Notes: generated by a model not told the origin, from the letters alone. A stretch of DNA of 62,603 nt from Flavobacterium psychrophilum (GCA_003243255.1 QFQM01000010.1:1-62603), one strand, 5' to 3'; positions 25,575-34,610 are shown, counted from the first letter of the stretch. A program made the numbers and translations.

Positions 25575-26915
25575 TTATTCTTCGTTAACATGTTCGGCCA
25601 TTGCCGTTTTTAAAAATATCCCTGTTACTATAGTCGATAGCACATCGGCAATAGGAAAAGCCACCCATACTCCAAAAATACCAAAAAACTGTGGCAAAAT
25701 CAGAACCAGCGGTATCAGGAAAAAGCCCTGTTTTGAGAGCGTGAGCATCAGTGCTTTTTTGGCCATACCTGCCGCCTGAAAATAGGCAGCACCTATAAGC
25801 TGTACCGCAATAATGGGCGATGCCGCAAATACCCAGCGCAAAGCTCCCGGCGTATCACGGATAACATCAGGATCGGTTGTAAAGACTGCTGTAATCGGTT
25901 TTGCAAAAACCAGTATCACAATGAATATGAGTATAGCAAGTCCACCGGCATATTTGATGGAAAGGAAAACCGATTCGCGCACCCTTTCATGGTTCTTTGC
26001 TCCATAATTATAACCTGCAATCGGTAAAAAGCCCTGCGTAATGCCCAGTACAGGAAACAGTGCAAACATGAGCATACGGCTGATGATGCCATATACGGTT
26101 ACGGCATGTTCACCTCCTTGTGCAAACAAAGTATGATTAAGTATTACTGCCAGTACGCTTATTACCCCCTGCCTTGCAAAAGTTACAAAACTCAGCGAGG
26201 TGATCTCTCCGGCTACGGAATTCTGCCATGAAAAATGACTCCATTTAAGGCGAAGCTCGCTCCTGTAAATAAAGAACCAAAGGATATAAGCAAAACATAA
26301 AAAGAAAGATGATGCTGTTGCTATAGCAGCTCCCAAAACTCCAAGCCCCAGTATCTTTATAAACAGGATATCCAGAATTATATTAGACGATGCCGATATG
26401 ATCATCGATATCATGGCGTGCCTTGATTTATCCTCCGCACGGATAACACTGTTCCCCATCATGCTCAGTGCCTGAAACGGGACAGCCAGCAGCATCGGGA
26501 AAAAGAACTCCCGTGCCGGCCCTGTAATAGCACCGTTAGCGCCAAAGGCATATAGTATTTCGTCACCAAAAAACAATCCTGCCGCGACAAAAACCGACGA
26601 CAGCCCAAAGGTCATCATGATCTGGTGGGCAAAAGTGTTCAGTGCCTTTTCCTTGTTTTTAGCACCCAGAGCACGCGACAGTACCGATCCTCCGCCTGTG
26701 CCTATCGCCATACCCAGTGACGAAATGAAAAAGGTTACCGGCATAACCACCGACAGGGCGGCTATAGCCATTGATCCTATCCAACGGCCTACAAAAATGG
26801 TATCTATAAGTATATTGACCGTCATGAACAGTATACCAATAGAGGCCGGAACCGACTGTTTTATCAGCAGGCCCTTAATATCTTTTTTTGCAAGCTCGCG
26901 GGATGTAGCCTCCAT
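25575..26915 (-). CDS. MATE family efflux transporter
   Basis: A 446-residue cation-coupled multidrug or metabolite exporter with about 12 helices in two similar halves. Family segments include SVPASIGILFMTVNILIDTIFVGRW at the start of the first half, the loop GTGGGSVLSRALGAKNKEKA, and GYNYGAKNHERVRES in the second half. It starts exactly where hemH stops and belongs to the hemH-hemJ transcription unit. Export of a porphyrin or a toxic intermediate is one idea from its position; the sequence does not show substrate. Confidence 0.92.
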   Translation of the reverse strand: MEATSRELAKKDIKGLLIKQSVPASIGILFMTVNILIDTIFVGRWIGSMAIAALSVVMPVTFFISSLGMAIGTGGGSVLSRALGAKNKEKALNTFAHQIMMTFGLSSVFVAAGLFFGDEILYAFGANGAITGPAREFFFPMLLAVPFQALSMMGNSVIRAEDKSRHAMISMIISASSNIILDILFIKILGLGVLGAAIATASSFFLCFAYILWFFIYRSELRLKWSHFSWQNSVAGEITSLSFVTFARQGVISVLAVILNHTLFAQGGEHAVTVYGIISRMLMFALFPVLGITQGFLPIAGYNYGAKNHERVRESVFLSIKYAGGLAILIFIVILVFAKPITAVFTTDPDVIRDTPGALRWVFAASPIIAVQLIGAAYFQAAGMAKKALMLTLSKQGFFLIPLVLILPQFFGIFGVWVAFPIADVLSTIVTGIFLKTAMAEHVNEE

Positions 26916-27953
26916 TTAGTTAATAGCTTTTCCGGTTGCGTCCCACTCGTTAACCCATTTCACAAGCGTGTCTACCCATTGCTTATCATCATTAAGACAC
27001 GGTATTGCCTTAAAGTTCTGCCCGCCGTTCTCTTTAAAGTCCTCATCGGCACGCATAGCGATCTCTTCAAGGGTTTCAAGGCAGTCGGCTACAAAAGCAG
27101 GTGTTACCACTGCTATATTTTTAATGCCTTTACCCGGCATTTTATTGATCTCAACATCGGTATAGGGCTCCAGCCATTTGTCACCCGCAAGGCGCGACTG
27201 GAATGTCTGGTAATATTTATCCTGAGATAATCCCAGTTTCTCTACCACTAATCTTGTGGTTTCGTAGCAGTGTGTACGGTAGCAGAATTCTGCTGCCGGA
27301 GTTCCCGGAGTACAGCACATTACATCGGTCTGAAACTTTTTGTGTGATTTGGTCTTATCGGTTTTGCGTACATGGCGTTCCGGTATACCGTGATAGGAGA
27401 ATACCAGTTGATCGTAATCATAGCCTTCAAGCCCTCTTTTTATAGAATTGGCCAAGGCATCAATATAATCCGCGTTATTGTAAAATGCCGGAGCATTGGT
27501 AATCTTCATGTTTGGGAACTGTTTTTTCCTGATCTCCTCTGCCAATACCTCAATCGTTAGTGTAGAAGCCATTGCATATTGCGGATACAATGGTAACAAC
27601 AATACATCATCAACGCCTTTTGCAGCAAGCTCTTTCAGTCCGCTTTCAATTGATGGCTTACCGTAACGCATGGCAAGTGCTACCGGTACATCCGTTTGCT
27701 CTTTTACCAGTTCATGCACTTTTTTAGAGATCACGATAAGCGGCGAACCCTCAGACCACCATATCTTTTCGTAGGCATGCGCCGATTCTTCAGGCCTTTT
27801 GCGCAAAATAATTCCGCGTACTAAAAGTGCCCTCAACAAATAAGGCACATCTATTACATATTTATCCATCAGGAACTCATCCAGATATGGTTTTACGTCT
27901 TTTGGTGTAGGGCTTTCGGGCGAACCCAGGTTTACTAACAGTACTCCTCTCAT
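26916..27953 (-). CDS. hemH: Ferrochelatase
   Basis: A 345-residue enzyme that inserts Fe(II) into protoporphyrin IX, the last step of heme synthesis. It shows the family start GVLLVNLGSPESPTPKDVKPYL, the conserved SYHGIPERHV with the metal-site His, and the C-terminal VVTPAFVADCLETLEEIAM with the second active-site region. Length is typical. It is the first gene of an unusually tight series: the MATE gene follows without any gap, and hemJ comes third after it. Confidence 0.95.
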   Translation of the reverse strand: MRGVLLVNLGSPESPTPKDVKPYLDEFLMDKYVIDVPYLLRALLVRGIILRKRPEESAHAYEKIWWSEGSPLIVISKKVHELVKEQTDVPVALAMRYGKPSIESGLKELAAKGVDDVLLLPLYPQYAMASTLTIEVLAEEIRKKQFPNMKITNAPAFYNNADYIDALANSIKRGLEGYDYDQLVFSYHGIPERHVRKTDKTKSHKKFQTDVMCCTPGTPAAEFCYRTHCYETTRLVVEKLGLSQDKYYQTFQSRLAGDKWLEPYTDVEINKMPGKGIKNIAVVTPAFVADCLETLEEIAMRADEDFKENGGQNFKAIPCLNDDKQWVDTLVKWVNEWDATGKAIN

Positions 27954-28042
27954 TATGTTATTCTTTGTTTGCTATTTTAAAAGCCTTTAGCAGTTCACAA
28001 AAACCATGCGAAAGGCGGTTTGTTTTGTTGTTTTTTTCTTAG

Positions 28043-28153
28043 GCCTCACCCCTAGCCCCTCTCCAAAGGAGAGGGGAACTCAATCCGACTTACTCAAACT
28101 TTAAAAATCTGAGTGAAGCTTCTCCCTCTCCTTTGGAGAGGGCGGGGTGAGGT
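28043..28153. repeat. MITE-like element with inverted CCTCACCCC/GGGGTGAGG ends
   Basis: A 111-bp element. The left part reads CCTCACCCC then CCCCTCTCCAAAGGAGAGG; the right part has CTCTCCTTTGGAGAG then GGGGTGAGG. Its two ends are inverted copies, each carrying an inner palindrome. It lies between hemH and a 107-codon gene and encodes nothing. Related words occur at 15351, 43121 and 53252. Confidence 0.75.
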
Positions 28154-28156
28154 CTA

Positions 28157-28480
28157 TTAAACCTTCTCGTTTATACTCATTAAAACTTTGTTTATGCACC
28201 AGCTAAGTTCATCCTGCTCCGCTCCGTATTCGTCTATTTTTCCATACGCAGTATAGGGTGAAATATTGAATCCATCTTCTATATCATTATACCAAATTAC
28301 CTGTTTCCCAAAAACAGACACAACCCAAAAACCTCCTCCTTCATTTCCATATTCAGGTTCCTCCCATTTTTCAGGCTCAATTTTGATCAGCTTCCAAAAG
28401 ACAAGAAGTTCATCCTTAAGTTCGGGCTCCGTTTTGTGAATCTCAGCCTGTAATTCTTTTAAAGAAATTGGTTCCCACAT
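28157..28480 (-). CDS. Hypothetical protein, 107 aa
   Basis: A small acidic cytoplasmic protein. Its centre, EEPEYGNEGGGFWVVSVFG followed by KQVIWYNDIEDGFNISPYT, looks like a recognisable small family found scattered in many bacteria, some members of which resemble immunity-type proteins; I cannot name it firmly. The last eight residues, LMSINEKV, are identical to the end of the neighbouring AraC protein (28643-29515) and are encoded by a 24-bp exact repeat. A MITE-like element lies 3 bp past its stop and another repeat lies upstream, so this gene sits in a mobile-looking pocket. Confidence 0.65.
   Translation of the reverse strand: MWEPISLKELQAEIHKTEPELKDELLVFWKLIKIEPEKWEEPEYGNEGGGFWVVSVFGKQVIWYNDIEDGFNISPYTAYGKIDEYGAEQDELSWCINKVLMSINEKV
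28161..28184. repeat. 24-bp direct repeat, left copy
   Basis: Exact 24-bp match to 28647-28670. This copy encodes the last eight residues of the 107-aa protein in frame. The two copies bracket about 460 bp. Confidence 0.9.
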
Positions 28481-28514
28481 AATTTCATTTCTTTTAGATT
28501 AAAACATCTTAGCT

Positions 28515-28635
28515 ACTACACAAAGATCCACAGAGAATTCGTACTTGTAAAGCTCTCAGAGAACTCACGCCTTTGGCGTATAGCTAAAAACTTTGCGTAT
28601 CTCTGCGCCTTCTTTGTGCACCTTTGCGGTATAAC
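28515..28635. repeat. Dispersed repeat with CACAAAG/CTTTGTG ends
   Basis: Imperfect inverted element between the 107-aa gene and the AraC gene, with CACAAAGATCCACAGAGA near the left and GCGTATCTCTGCGCC plus TCTTTGTG near the right. It shares words (ACAGAGA, CTCAGAGA, GTATCTCTG) with the element at 42439-42572. No coding content. Confidence 0.6.
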
Positions 28636-28642
28636 TCTAACT

Positions 28643-29515
28643 TTACACCTTCTCGTTTATACTCATTAAATACTTCTTAGGCGTAGTGCCAAATTTTTTC
28701 TTGAATGCCGAGATAAAATGGCTTGCCGTACTATATCCTATCCTCAGTCCCACTTCATTTACATTATAAGTACCACTGTCAAGCAATTTACGGGCATAAT
28801 CCATCTTATAGTCAAAAAGGAAACTGTATACGCTGTCGCCATAAATCTGCTTAAAGCCCATTTTGAGCCTTTTAAGGCTGATGCCCACCTGATCGGCCAG
28901 TTCTTCAAGTCCGGGTGGTTCGGCCATATTGGCGATTACAATATCTTTAGCCTTGCGTATTTTTATTACGTTTTCCTCGTCTACAAGGAAAGGGCACGAT
29001 TCGGCATTGGTATCTTCGGCACGGTTAAAGTACAGGCTCAGCAGTTCGTACACCTTGCCTTTAAAGTATAGTTTTTTGATACTCTGATGCAGGTTGAAAT
29101 GGAAAAGCTGACTCAATACCACCGCCATAGACGGGTTTATTTTTTCGTCTTTATAATATTTCTTATCGATGTTGTCTTCACTCAAAAAAGGGATATGATC
29201 GGCCTGTTCGGAAAAAAATCCGTGGAATTTTTTTATCGAAACCAATACCGATATTACCCAGCTGTGCGGGGCAATTTCAAGATGCACCGGAAGCTCTTTT
29301 TGTGGGTTATATAAAAACAATGACAGCTCTTCGCGAAGGTCGAGTGCATAGCGCCCCTGGTTAAAAATAAACTTGGCACGGCCCTTTATGCCGAAGTGAA
29401 ATTGTATGAGGTCTGTCCCTACTTCCCTTTCATAATGAGAGGTTTCGTCACTATCGTTCTGAAAGCGCAGCACTATAAAATCATCCTCAATTTTTATTTC
29501 CTCATGAGAACCCAT
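28643..29515 (-). CDS. AraC family transcriptional regulator, divergent from hemA
   Basis: A 290-residue regulator. The N-terminal part (about 1-165) is a sensory domain with no named fold; the C-terminal part (about 185-285) holds two helix-turn-helix motifs, ELADQVGISLKRLKMGFKQIY and the AraC signature ending SHFISAFKKKFGTTPKKYL. The gene reads away from hemA with about 230 bp between the start codons, the arrangement expected for a regulator of the heme operon. Its ligand is unknown. Its last eight codons are repeated at the end of the downstream gene. Confidence 0.87.
   Translation of the reverse strand: MGSHEEIKIEDDFIVLRFQNDSDETSHYEREVGTDLIQFHFGIKGRAKFIFNQGRYALDLREELSLFLYNPQKELPVHLEIAPHSWVISVLVSIKKFHGFFSEQADHIPFLSEDNIDKKYYKDEKINPSMAVVLSQLFHFNLHQSIKKLYFKGKVYELLSLYFNRAEDTNAESCPFLVDEENVIKIRKAKDIVIANMAEPPGLEELADQVGISLKRLKMGFKQIYGDSVYSFLFDYKMDYARKLLDSGTYNVNEVGLRIGYSTASHFISAFKKKFGTTPKKYLMSINEKV
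28647..28670. repeat. 24-bp direct repeat, right copy
   Basis: Exact copy of 28161-28184, here encoding the LMSINEKV end of the AraC regulator. Confidence 0.9.
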
Positions 29516-29710
29516 AGCGGTATTTTTTTTTGAGCAATTGCAAAAATGCGATACTGCTTTATTTAGAATTGTTCTAAACTATGTTTTTGCAATGTGCTGA
29601 TTTTATTGCAAATTTAGATTATTTGGGCAAATAAATACATTTTCGTGCCAAAATATCCCGTAGCGATACAAATAGGACTTTGAGCGTTATTTTTTAAAAA
29701 ACGTTCACAA

Positions 29711-29718
29711 TACTTTTG
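29711..29718 (+). promoter_or_regulatory. -7 promoter element for the hemA operon
   Basis: TACTTTTG matches TAnnTTTG, 26 bp before the hemA ATG. The AT-rich DNA between the AraC and hemA starts contains no other clear element. Confidence 0.55.
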
Positions 29719-29744
29719 TAGAACTTTTAGGATAAGTGTGCACT

Positions 29745-31001
29745 ATGGAGAACAATAACGTATCAAGGCATCTTTATTTTTATGCGGTGGGTCTGAGTTA
29801 CAGGAAAGCCGATGCCGAGATAAGGGGCAAATTCAGTTTAGGGAATATAGCAAAGACAGCTTTGCTCGAGCAGGCAAAACAGGAAGGTATTGAGAGCCTT
29901 GTTGTTATCTCTACCTGCAACAGAACCGAGATATACGGTTATGCCCAACACCCTTTTCAATTAATAAAACTACTTTGCGATAACAGCCAGGGAACGGTTG
30001 AAGAATTTCAGCGTGTTGCCTTTGTATATAAAAATTCTGAAGCGATAGACCATATTTTCAGGGTAGCTTCAGGGCTTGACAGCCAGATTTTGGGTGACTT
30101 CGAGATCATAAGCCAGATCAAGAACAGCTTTAGCGAGTCTAAATCGTTAGGCCTTACCAATGCTTTTATGGAGCGCCTTGTAAACAGCGTAATTCAGGCA
30201 AGCAAAAGGATCAAGAACGAAACTGAGCTAAGCTCGGGTGCCACATCGGTATCGTTTGCATCGGTTCAGTACATAATGAATAATGTAGCCGATATCCAAA
30301 ACAAGAATATACTGCTTTTCGGTACCGGAAAGATAGGCCGAAATACCTGCGAGAATCTTGTTAAGCATACCAAGAACGACCATATTATCCTTATTAACCG
30401 CACCCGTGAAAAAGCGGAACAGGTGGCAGGTAAATTCAACCTCATCGTTAAGGATTATGACCTGCTTCCGCTGGAAGTAGCAAAAGCCGACGTGCTTGTA
30501 GTAGCTACAGGAGCACCTATGCCTACCATCGACAAAGATATTCTGGACATCAACAAGCCATTGCTTATCCTTGACCTTTCTATTCCTAAAAATGTACACA
30601 GCAATGTAACGGAGTTGGATGGTGTTACTGTAGTGCACCTTGATGACCTGTCTAAAATTACAGACACTACCCTCGAAAACCGCAAAAAACATATTCCTGC
30701 TGCCGAGGCCATTATTGAAGATATTAAAAGCGAATTTACCGACTGGACCACAGCCCGAAAATTTGCCCCAACTATAAATGCCCTTAAAGAAAAGCTTACT
30801 ACCATAAAAGATACTGAGCTTAACTTTCAACGCAAAAAAATAAGTAATTTTGATGAAGAACAGGCCGAAATTATCAGCCAGCGCATTATTCATAAGATTA
30901 CGACACATTTTGCAAATCATCTTAAAGACCGCGATACCATGGTAGATGAAAGCATCGAATGGATCGAAAAGGTTTTTCAGATTGAAGCTTCATCCAAATG
31001 A
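29745..31001 (+). CDS. hemA: Glutamyl-tRNA reductase
   Basis: A 418-residue NADPH-dependent enzyme making glutamate-1-semialdehyde from Glu-tRNA, the first committed step of the C5 heme pathway. The catalytic cysteine is C58 in VISTCNRTEIYGY; the substrate-binding segment FRVASGLDSQILGDFEI and the NADPH fold ILLFGTGKIGRNTCENL follow. I use the ATG at 29745 rather than the GTG at 29736, since the protein then starts MENNNVSRHLYFYAVGLSYR as expected. It overlaps hemC by 4 bp (ATGA), opening the hemACD run. Confidence 0.95.
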   Translation: MENNNVSRHLYFYAVGLSYRKADAEIRGKFSLGNIAKTALLEQAKQEGIESLVVISTCNRTEIYGYAQHPFQLIKLLCDNSQGTVEEFQRVAFVYKNSEAIDHIFRVASGLDSQILGDFEIISQIKNSFSESKSLGLTNAFMERLVNSVIQASKRIKNETELSSGATSVSFASVQYIMNNVADIQNKNILLFGTGKIGRNTCENLVKHTKNDHIILINRTREKAEQVAGKFNLIVKDYDLLPLEVAKADVLVVATGAPMPTIDKDILDINKPLLILDLSIPKNVHSNVTELDGVTVVHLDDLSKITDTTLENRKKHIPAAEAIIEDIKSEFTDWTTARKFAPTINALKEKLTTIKDTELNFQRKKISNFDEEQAEIISQRIIHKITTHFANHLKDRDTMVDESIEWIEKVFQIEASSK

Positions 31002-31918
31002 AAAAACCAATACGAATAGGTACCCGCGACAGCGAACTTGCCCTTTGGCAGGCCCATACCGTTGAGCGCAAACTGAACCAGTTAGGGTATCCCACACAAA
31101 TTGTTGCCGTAAAATCTACCGGCGATATTATTCTTGATGTTCCGTTATACGAACTTGGCATTACAGGTATTTTTACCAAAACGCTGGATGTTGCCATGCT
31201 GAAAGGTGAGGTAGATATTGCCGTGCATTCTATGAAAGACGTACCTACTGCATTGCCTAAAGGCATTGTACAGGCAGCCGTTTTAGAACGTGCCAATGTA
31301 AACGACATCCTGGTACATAAAGGCAATACCGATTTCCTTCATGATAACGCAACGATAGCAACGGGAAGCCTTCGCCGACAGGCACAATGGCTGCACCGCT
31401 ACCCTAACCATACTGTAACCGACCTTCGCGGTAATGTGAATACCCGTCTGCAAAAGCTGAAAGACAACAACTGGGACGGGGCTGTTTTTGCCGCTGCCGG
31501 ACTGGAGCGCATCAACCTGCTTCCTGAAAATCATATTGATCTCGACTGGATGATTCCGGCTCCTGCGCAGGGTGCTATGGTAGTGGTTGCCATGGAAAAC
31601 GACCTTTACAGCCGTGAAGCTGTAGCCAAAATGAACGATGCCGAAACCGAACTGTGTACACGTGTAGAACGTCAGTTCCTGCGTACGCTTGAAGGTGGCT
31701 GTACTGCTCCAATTGGTGCTTTGGCAACCAATATAGACGGGGAAATCCGTTTTGAGGGTGTGCTGTTATCTATAGATGGCAAGGAGCGTATCCATATCGA
31801 AAAAGTAATGGGTACCGATGAAGACGCGATTGAATTTGGTAATAAATGTGCCAATGAAGTGCTGAACAATGGCGGAAACGAGTTAATGGCGAAGATTAAG
31901 GAGCAACTGAATAAATAA
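30998..31918 (+). CDS. hemC: Porphobilinogen deaminase (hydroxymethylbilane synthase)
   Basis: A 306-residue enzyme that joins four porphobilinogens into hydroxymethylbilane on a dipyrromethane cofactor. The cofactor cysteine is C235 in LEGGCTAPIGALA; the catalytic aspartate D81 is in HSMKDVPT; SLRRQAQ (124-130) is the phosphate-loop arginine segment. Overlaps hemA by 4 bp and hemD by 1 bp, so the three are translated together. Length normal. Confidence 0.96.
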   Translation: MKKPIRIGTRDSELALWQAHTVERKLNQLGYPTQIVAVKSTGDIILDVPLYELGITGIFTKTLDVAMLKGEVDIAVHSMKDVPTALPKGIVQAAVLERANVNDILVHKGNTDFLHDNATIATGSLRRQAQWLHRYPNHTVTDLRGNVNTRLQKLKDNNWDGAVFAAAGLERINLLPENHIDLDWMIPAPAQGAMVVVAMENDLYSREAVAKMNDAETELCTRVERQFLRTLEGGCTAPIGALATNIDGEIRFEGVLLSIDGKERIHIEKVMGTDEDAIEFGNKCANEVLNNGGNELMAKIKEQLNK

Positions 31919-32589
31919 TGGGATCTTTCCGTGTACTGTCTACCAAAAAGCTTTTGGCAAACCAGAAGCAATTTCTGCTCAATGCAGGATTGTCGATAGT
32001 GGAAGCCGATTTTATCTCGGTTAACCTGAAACGTTTTGAGATTGGCACGGCAAAGGATAATCTGATATTTACCAGTCAGAATGCGGTAATTAGCTTTTTG
32101 CACAATGGAGCGTCGGCACAGCTTAAGGATAAAGGTATCTTTTGCGTAGGCATAAAAACCAAAGCAGCCCTTGAGCATTACGGCTACACCGTAAAAGTCT
32201 GCACGGATTATGCCGAAAAGCTAGCAAAGACAATTTCCGAAAGTTATGCCCATGAAAGCTTTACCTTTTTCTCGGGTAACCTGAGAAGGGATACGCTACC
32301 GGAAGCATTAATAGCCGCCGGAATTGAGATGAACGAGATACAGGCGTATGAAACCGTGCTTACGCCACATAAGATAAACAGTATACTTGACGGTATACTT
32401 TTTTACAGCCCAAGCGGCGTAGAGAGTTACCTGAAAGAAAACAACATAACAAACGAAACCTGCTTTTGCATTGGTACAACTACGGCAAACGCATTAAAGG
32501 ATATAACACAAAACGTAGTGATTGCTAATCAGCCATCGGTTGAAAATGTGATCATACAGTGTATAAATTATTATAAAGAGACGAATTAG
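31918..32589 (+). CDS. hemD: Uroporphyrinogen-III synthase
   Basis: A 223-residue enzyme that cyclises hydroxymethylbilane with inversion of ring D. HemD proteins are poorly conserved, so the call rests on the two-domain alpha/beta layout, the segments LIFTSQNAVISFL and GILFYSPSGVESYL (typical of each half), and position: it shares one base with hemC and precedes hemE. The end is followed by a 60-bp repeat-like spacer. Confidence 0.88.
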   Translation: MGSFRVLSTKKLLANQKQFLLNAGLSIVEADFISVNLKRFEIGTAKDNLIFTSQNAVISFLHNGASAQLKDKGIFCVGIKTKAALEHYGYTVKVCTDYAEKLAKTISESYAHESFTFFSGNLRRDTLPEALIAAGIEMNEIQAYETVLTPHKINSILDGILFYSPSGVESYLKENNITNETCFCIGTTTANALKDITQNVVIANQPSVENVIIQCINYYKETN

Positions 32590-32656
32590 TTCAGCGACGA
32601 ATTTCACGAATCAGCACAAATTTAATTAGTGAGAATTGGTGTAATTAGTGGCAAAA
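32590..32656. repeat. Palindromic AATTxGTG-type dispersed element
   Basis: Contains GACGAATTTCACGAAT, CACAAATTTAATTAGTG and GGTGTAATTAGTGGC, the same family of words found at 38779-38834 and 62463-62516. It fills the hemD-hemE gap and ends just before the hemE ATG, so it could form a hairpin in the message. Confidence 0.6.
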
Positions 32657-32668
32657 AATAAAACAACG

Positions 32669-33694
32669 ATGAGCATAAAAAACGACCTTTTCTTAAAAGC
32701 ATTACGCAACGAGACAGTAGAACGCCCACCGGTATGGATGATGCGCCAGGCAGGCAGGTACTTACCTGAATTCCGTGCACTGCGTGATAAATATGATTTC
32801 TTTACCCGCTGCCAGACACCTGAGCTTGCTGCCGAGATTACAGTACAGCCTATCCGAATCGTAAAGCCGGATGCTGCCATCCTTTTCTCTGATATCCTTG
32901 TGGTACCACAGGCTATGGGTATCGAAGTATTGATGAAAGAAAGCGTAGGCCCGTTTTTACCAAACCCTATCCGCACAGCTCAGGATGTAGAGAAAGTACG
33001 CGTACCGGACATTCACGAAACGCTTGGTTACGTGATGGATGCCATTAAGCTGACAAAAGAAATGCTGAACGACGAAGTGCCGCTTATCGGTTTCGCAGGT
33101 TCGCCATGGACTATCTTCTGTTATGCGGTAGAAGGAAAAGGCTCAAAAAGTTTTGATACCGCAAAAGGTTTCTGCTTTTCGCAGCCTGAAGCGGCACACG
33201 CACTACTTCAGAAAATTACCGATACTACCATTGCTTACCTTAAAGAAAAAGTAAAAGCAGGTGTAAATGCCGTACAGGTGTTTGACAGCTGGGGTGGTAT
33301 GTTATCTCCTGTTGACTATCAGGAATTCTCATGGAAATACATCAACCAGATCGTAGAAGCACTGGCTCCTGAAACGCACGTTATCGTGTTTGGAAAAGGC
33401 TGTTGGTTTGCCCTTAACGATATGGCACAAAGCAAGGCATCGGCACTGGGTGTTGACTGGACATGCTCTGCACGCAATGCCCGTTACCTTTCAGGTGGCA
33501 GGATAACCCTACAGGGTAACTTTGACCCGTCACGACTGTTATCACCTATACCAACCATTAAAAAAATGGTACACCAGATGATCGATGAGTTTGGCAAAGA
33601 CAATTATATCGTAAATTTAGGCCACGGCATACTACCAAACATTCCGGTAGACCATGCTAAAGCGTTTATTGACGCTGTGAAGGAATATAAATAA
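32669..33694 (+). CDS. hemE: Uroporphyrinogen decarboxylase
   Basis: A 341-residue enzyme removing the four acetate carboxyls of uroporphyrinogen III. The family start [17 protein letters not shown] carries the substrate-binding arginines, [13 protein letters not shown] and [16 protein letters not shown] follow, and the late segment [19 protein letters not shown] has the conserved His. Start is the ATG at 32669; an in-frame GTG at 32648 would begin inside the repeat element. Length normal. No cofactor needed. Confidence 0.96.
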   Translation: MSIKNDLFLKALRNETVERPPVWMMRQAGRYLPEFRALRDKYDFFTRCQTPELAAEITVQPIRIVKPDAAILFSDILVVPQAMGIEVLMKESVGPFLPNPIRTAQDVEKVRVPDIHETLGYVMDAIKLTKEMLNDEVPLIGFAGSPWTIFCYAVEGKGSKSFDTAKGFCFSQPEAAHALLQKITDTTIAYLKEKVKAGVNAVQVFDSWGGMLSPVDYQEFSWKYINQIVEALAPETHVIVFGKGCWFALNDMAQSKASALGVDWTCSARNARYLSGGRITLQGNFDPSRLLSPIPTIKKMVHQMIDEFGKDNYIVNLGHGILPNIPVDHAKAFIDAVKEYK

Positions 33695-33702
33695 GCTACA
33701 AG

Positions 33703-33757
33703 TTTACAGTTTACGGTTCACAGCTGCCACGGTTGCTGAATGACTGTAAACTGTAAA
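33703..33757. repeat. Inverted repeat TTTACAGTTTAC/GTAAACTGTAAA
   Basis: Perfect 12-base arms at 33703-33714 and 33746-33757 between hemE and the next gene. A similar word cluster, AGTTTACAGTGG and GTTTACAGTTGCC, follows trpS at about 62438-62465. It may fold in the message or mark a dispersed repeat. Confidence 0.65.
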
Positions 33758-33779
33758 CCGTTAACTTAAAACTATAAAA

Positions 33780-34133
33780 ATGCCTCTAAGCTTAGGACTA
33801 CGCGATGAAGAAAATGAAAGGATAAACAACATCCTGAACAAGCTTATGGAACTGGCTTATGTTCCTGAAGGCTGGCTGAAAGATAAGGCACAACCGTTGC
33901 TTACGCAGCTTGCATTATCATATGAAAGCCTTGATGCCATGACGGGTGATGAACTTAATGCTCATGTAACCAAACTGCATTTTGACTTTGCCAATATGGA
34001 ACGCCTTGCCGATATGCTGGCAGCCAACCCTGCATTTAAGGATAAGGCAATCGCTTTATACAGTTTCACTCAGGCGGAAAGCAAGATGTTCTCGTTTGAT
34101 ATTTTTAATAAGATAAATGCGCTTAACCAATAA
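33780..34133 (+). CDS. Hypothetical protein in the heme operon, 117 aa
   Basis: A small, acidic, helical cytoplasmic protein (MPLSLGLRDEENERINNILN, then LMELAYVPEGWLKDKAQPLL). I recognise no domain. It lies between hemE and hemF and its stop overlaps the next start by one base (TAATG), so it is part of the heme transcription unit. A structural or regulatory role in the pathway is possible by position only. Confidence 0.75.
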   Translation: MPLSLGLRDEENERINNILNKLMELAYVPEGWLKDKAQPLLTQLALSYESLDAMTGDELNAHVTKLHFDFANMERLADMLAANPAFKDKAIALYSFTQAESKMFSFDIFNKINALNQ

Positions 34134-34561
34134 TGAATAAAGTTTTAGCTCTTTTTGCAATAATGGTTTTTGCTACATCATGTAGTACTTATACTGTAAC
34201 TCCAGAATCACTGAAAGCACAATTTCTTGCTGCTGACCCACAAATTGACGACGTAAAAATAAATGATCCTCTTTTTCATCCCAGCAAGATAAATTACAGT
34301 GCCAACAGAATAAAAAAGATTGCCGTAACAGACAAACAGGGACTTACCAGCCATCTTGACAATTCTCCATCCATCGAGATGAGAATAACTCAAAAGAACG
34401 GAAAAAGATTTGTTGTCTATTTTGACACCGTAGAACTGCGAAATGATACTTTATCTGGCAGCAGGTCAAGATATCTTGGAATGCCTAAAAAAATACCATT
34501 TGACAGCATTGCCAAAATTGAGTTACAGGACGGAGGTAAAGATTACCATTATCAAAATTAG
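34133..34561 (+). CDS. Putative lipoprotein, 142 aa
   Basis: Begins MNKVLALFAIMVFATSCSTYT: a basic N-terminus, a hydrophobic core and the lipobox ATSC with C17 as the lipidation site. The mature part is short and beta-rich (ITQKNGKRFVVYFDTVELRND). No family recognised. It overlaps the upstream small gene by one base and lies 49 bp before hemF, so it is transcribed inside the heme operon although a lipoprotein has no obvious part in porphyrin chemistry. Confidence 0.78.
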   Translation: MNKVLALFAIMVFATSCSTYTVTPESLKAQFLAADPQIDDVKINDPLFHPSKINYSANRIKKIAVTDKQGLTSHLDNSPSIEMRITQKNGKRFVVYFDTVELRNDTLSGSRSRYLGMPKKIPFDSIAKIELQDGGKDYHYQN

Positions 34562-34610
34562 TATTGGAGCAATCCATTGCCAACTCCATTTTTTAAAGCA
34601 GGACTTAACA

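Noticed and set aside
30228..30920. Minus-strand frame of 230 codons across hemA
   Set aside because: Antisense to hemA and Cys/Phe-rich without domain content.
34443..34610. Upstream extension of hemF
   Set aside because: Lies inside the lipoprotein gene; the family start fits the ATG at 34611.
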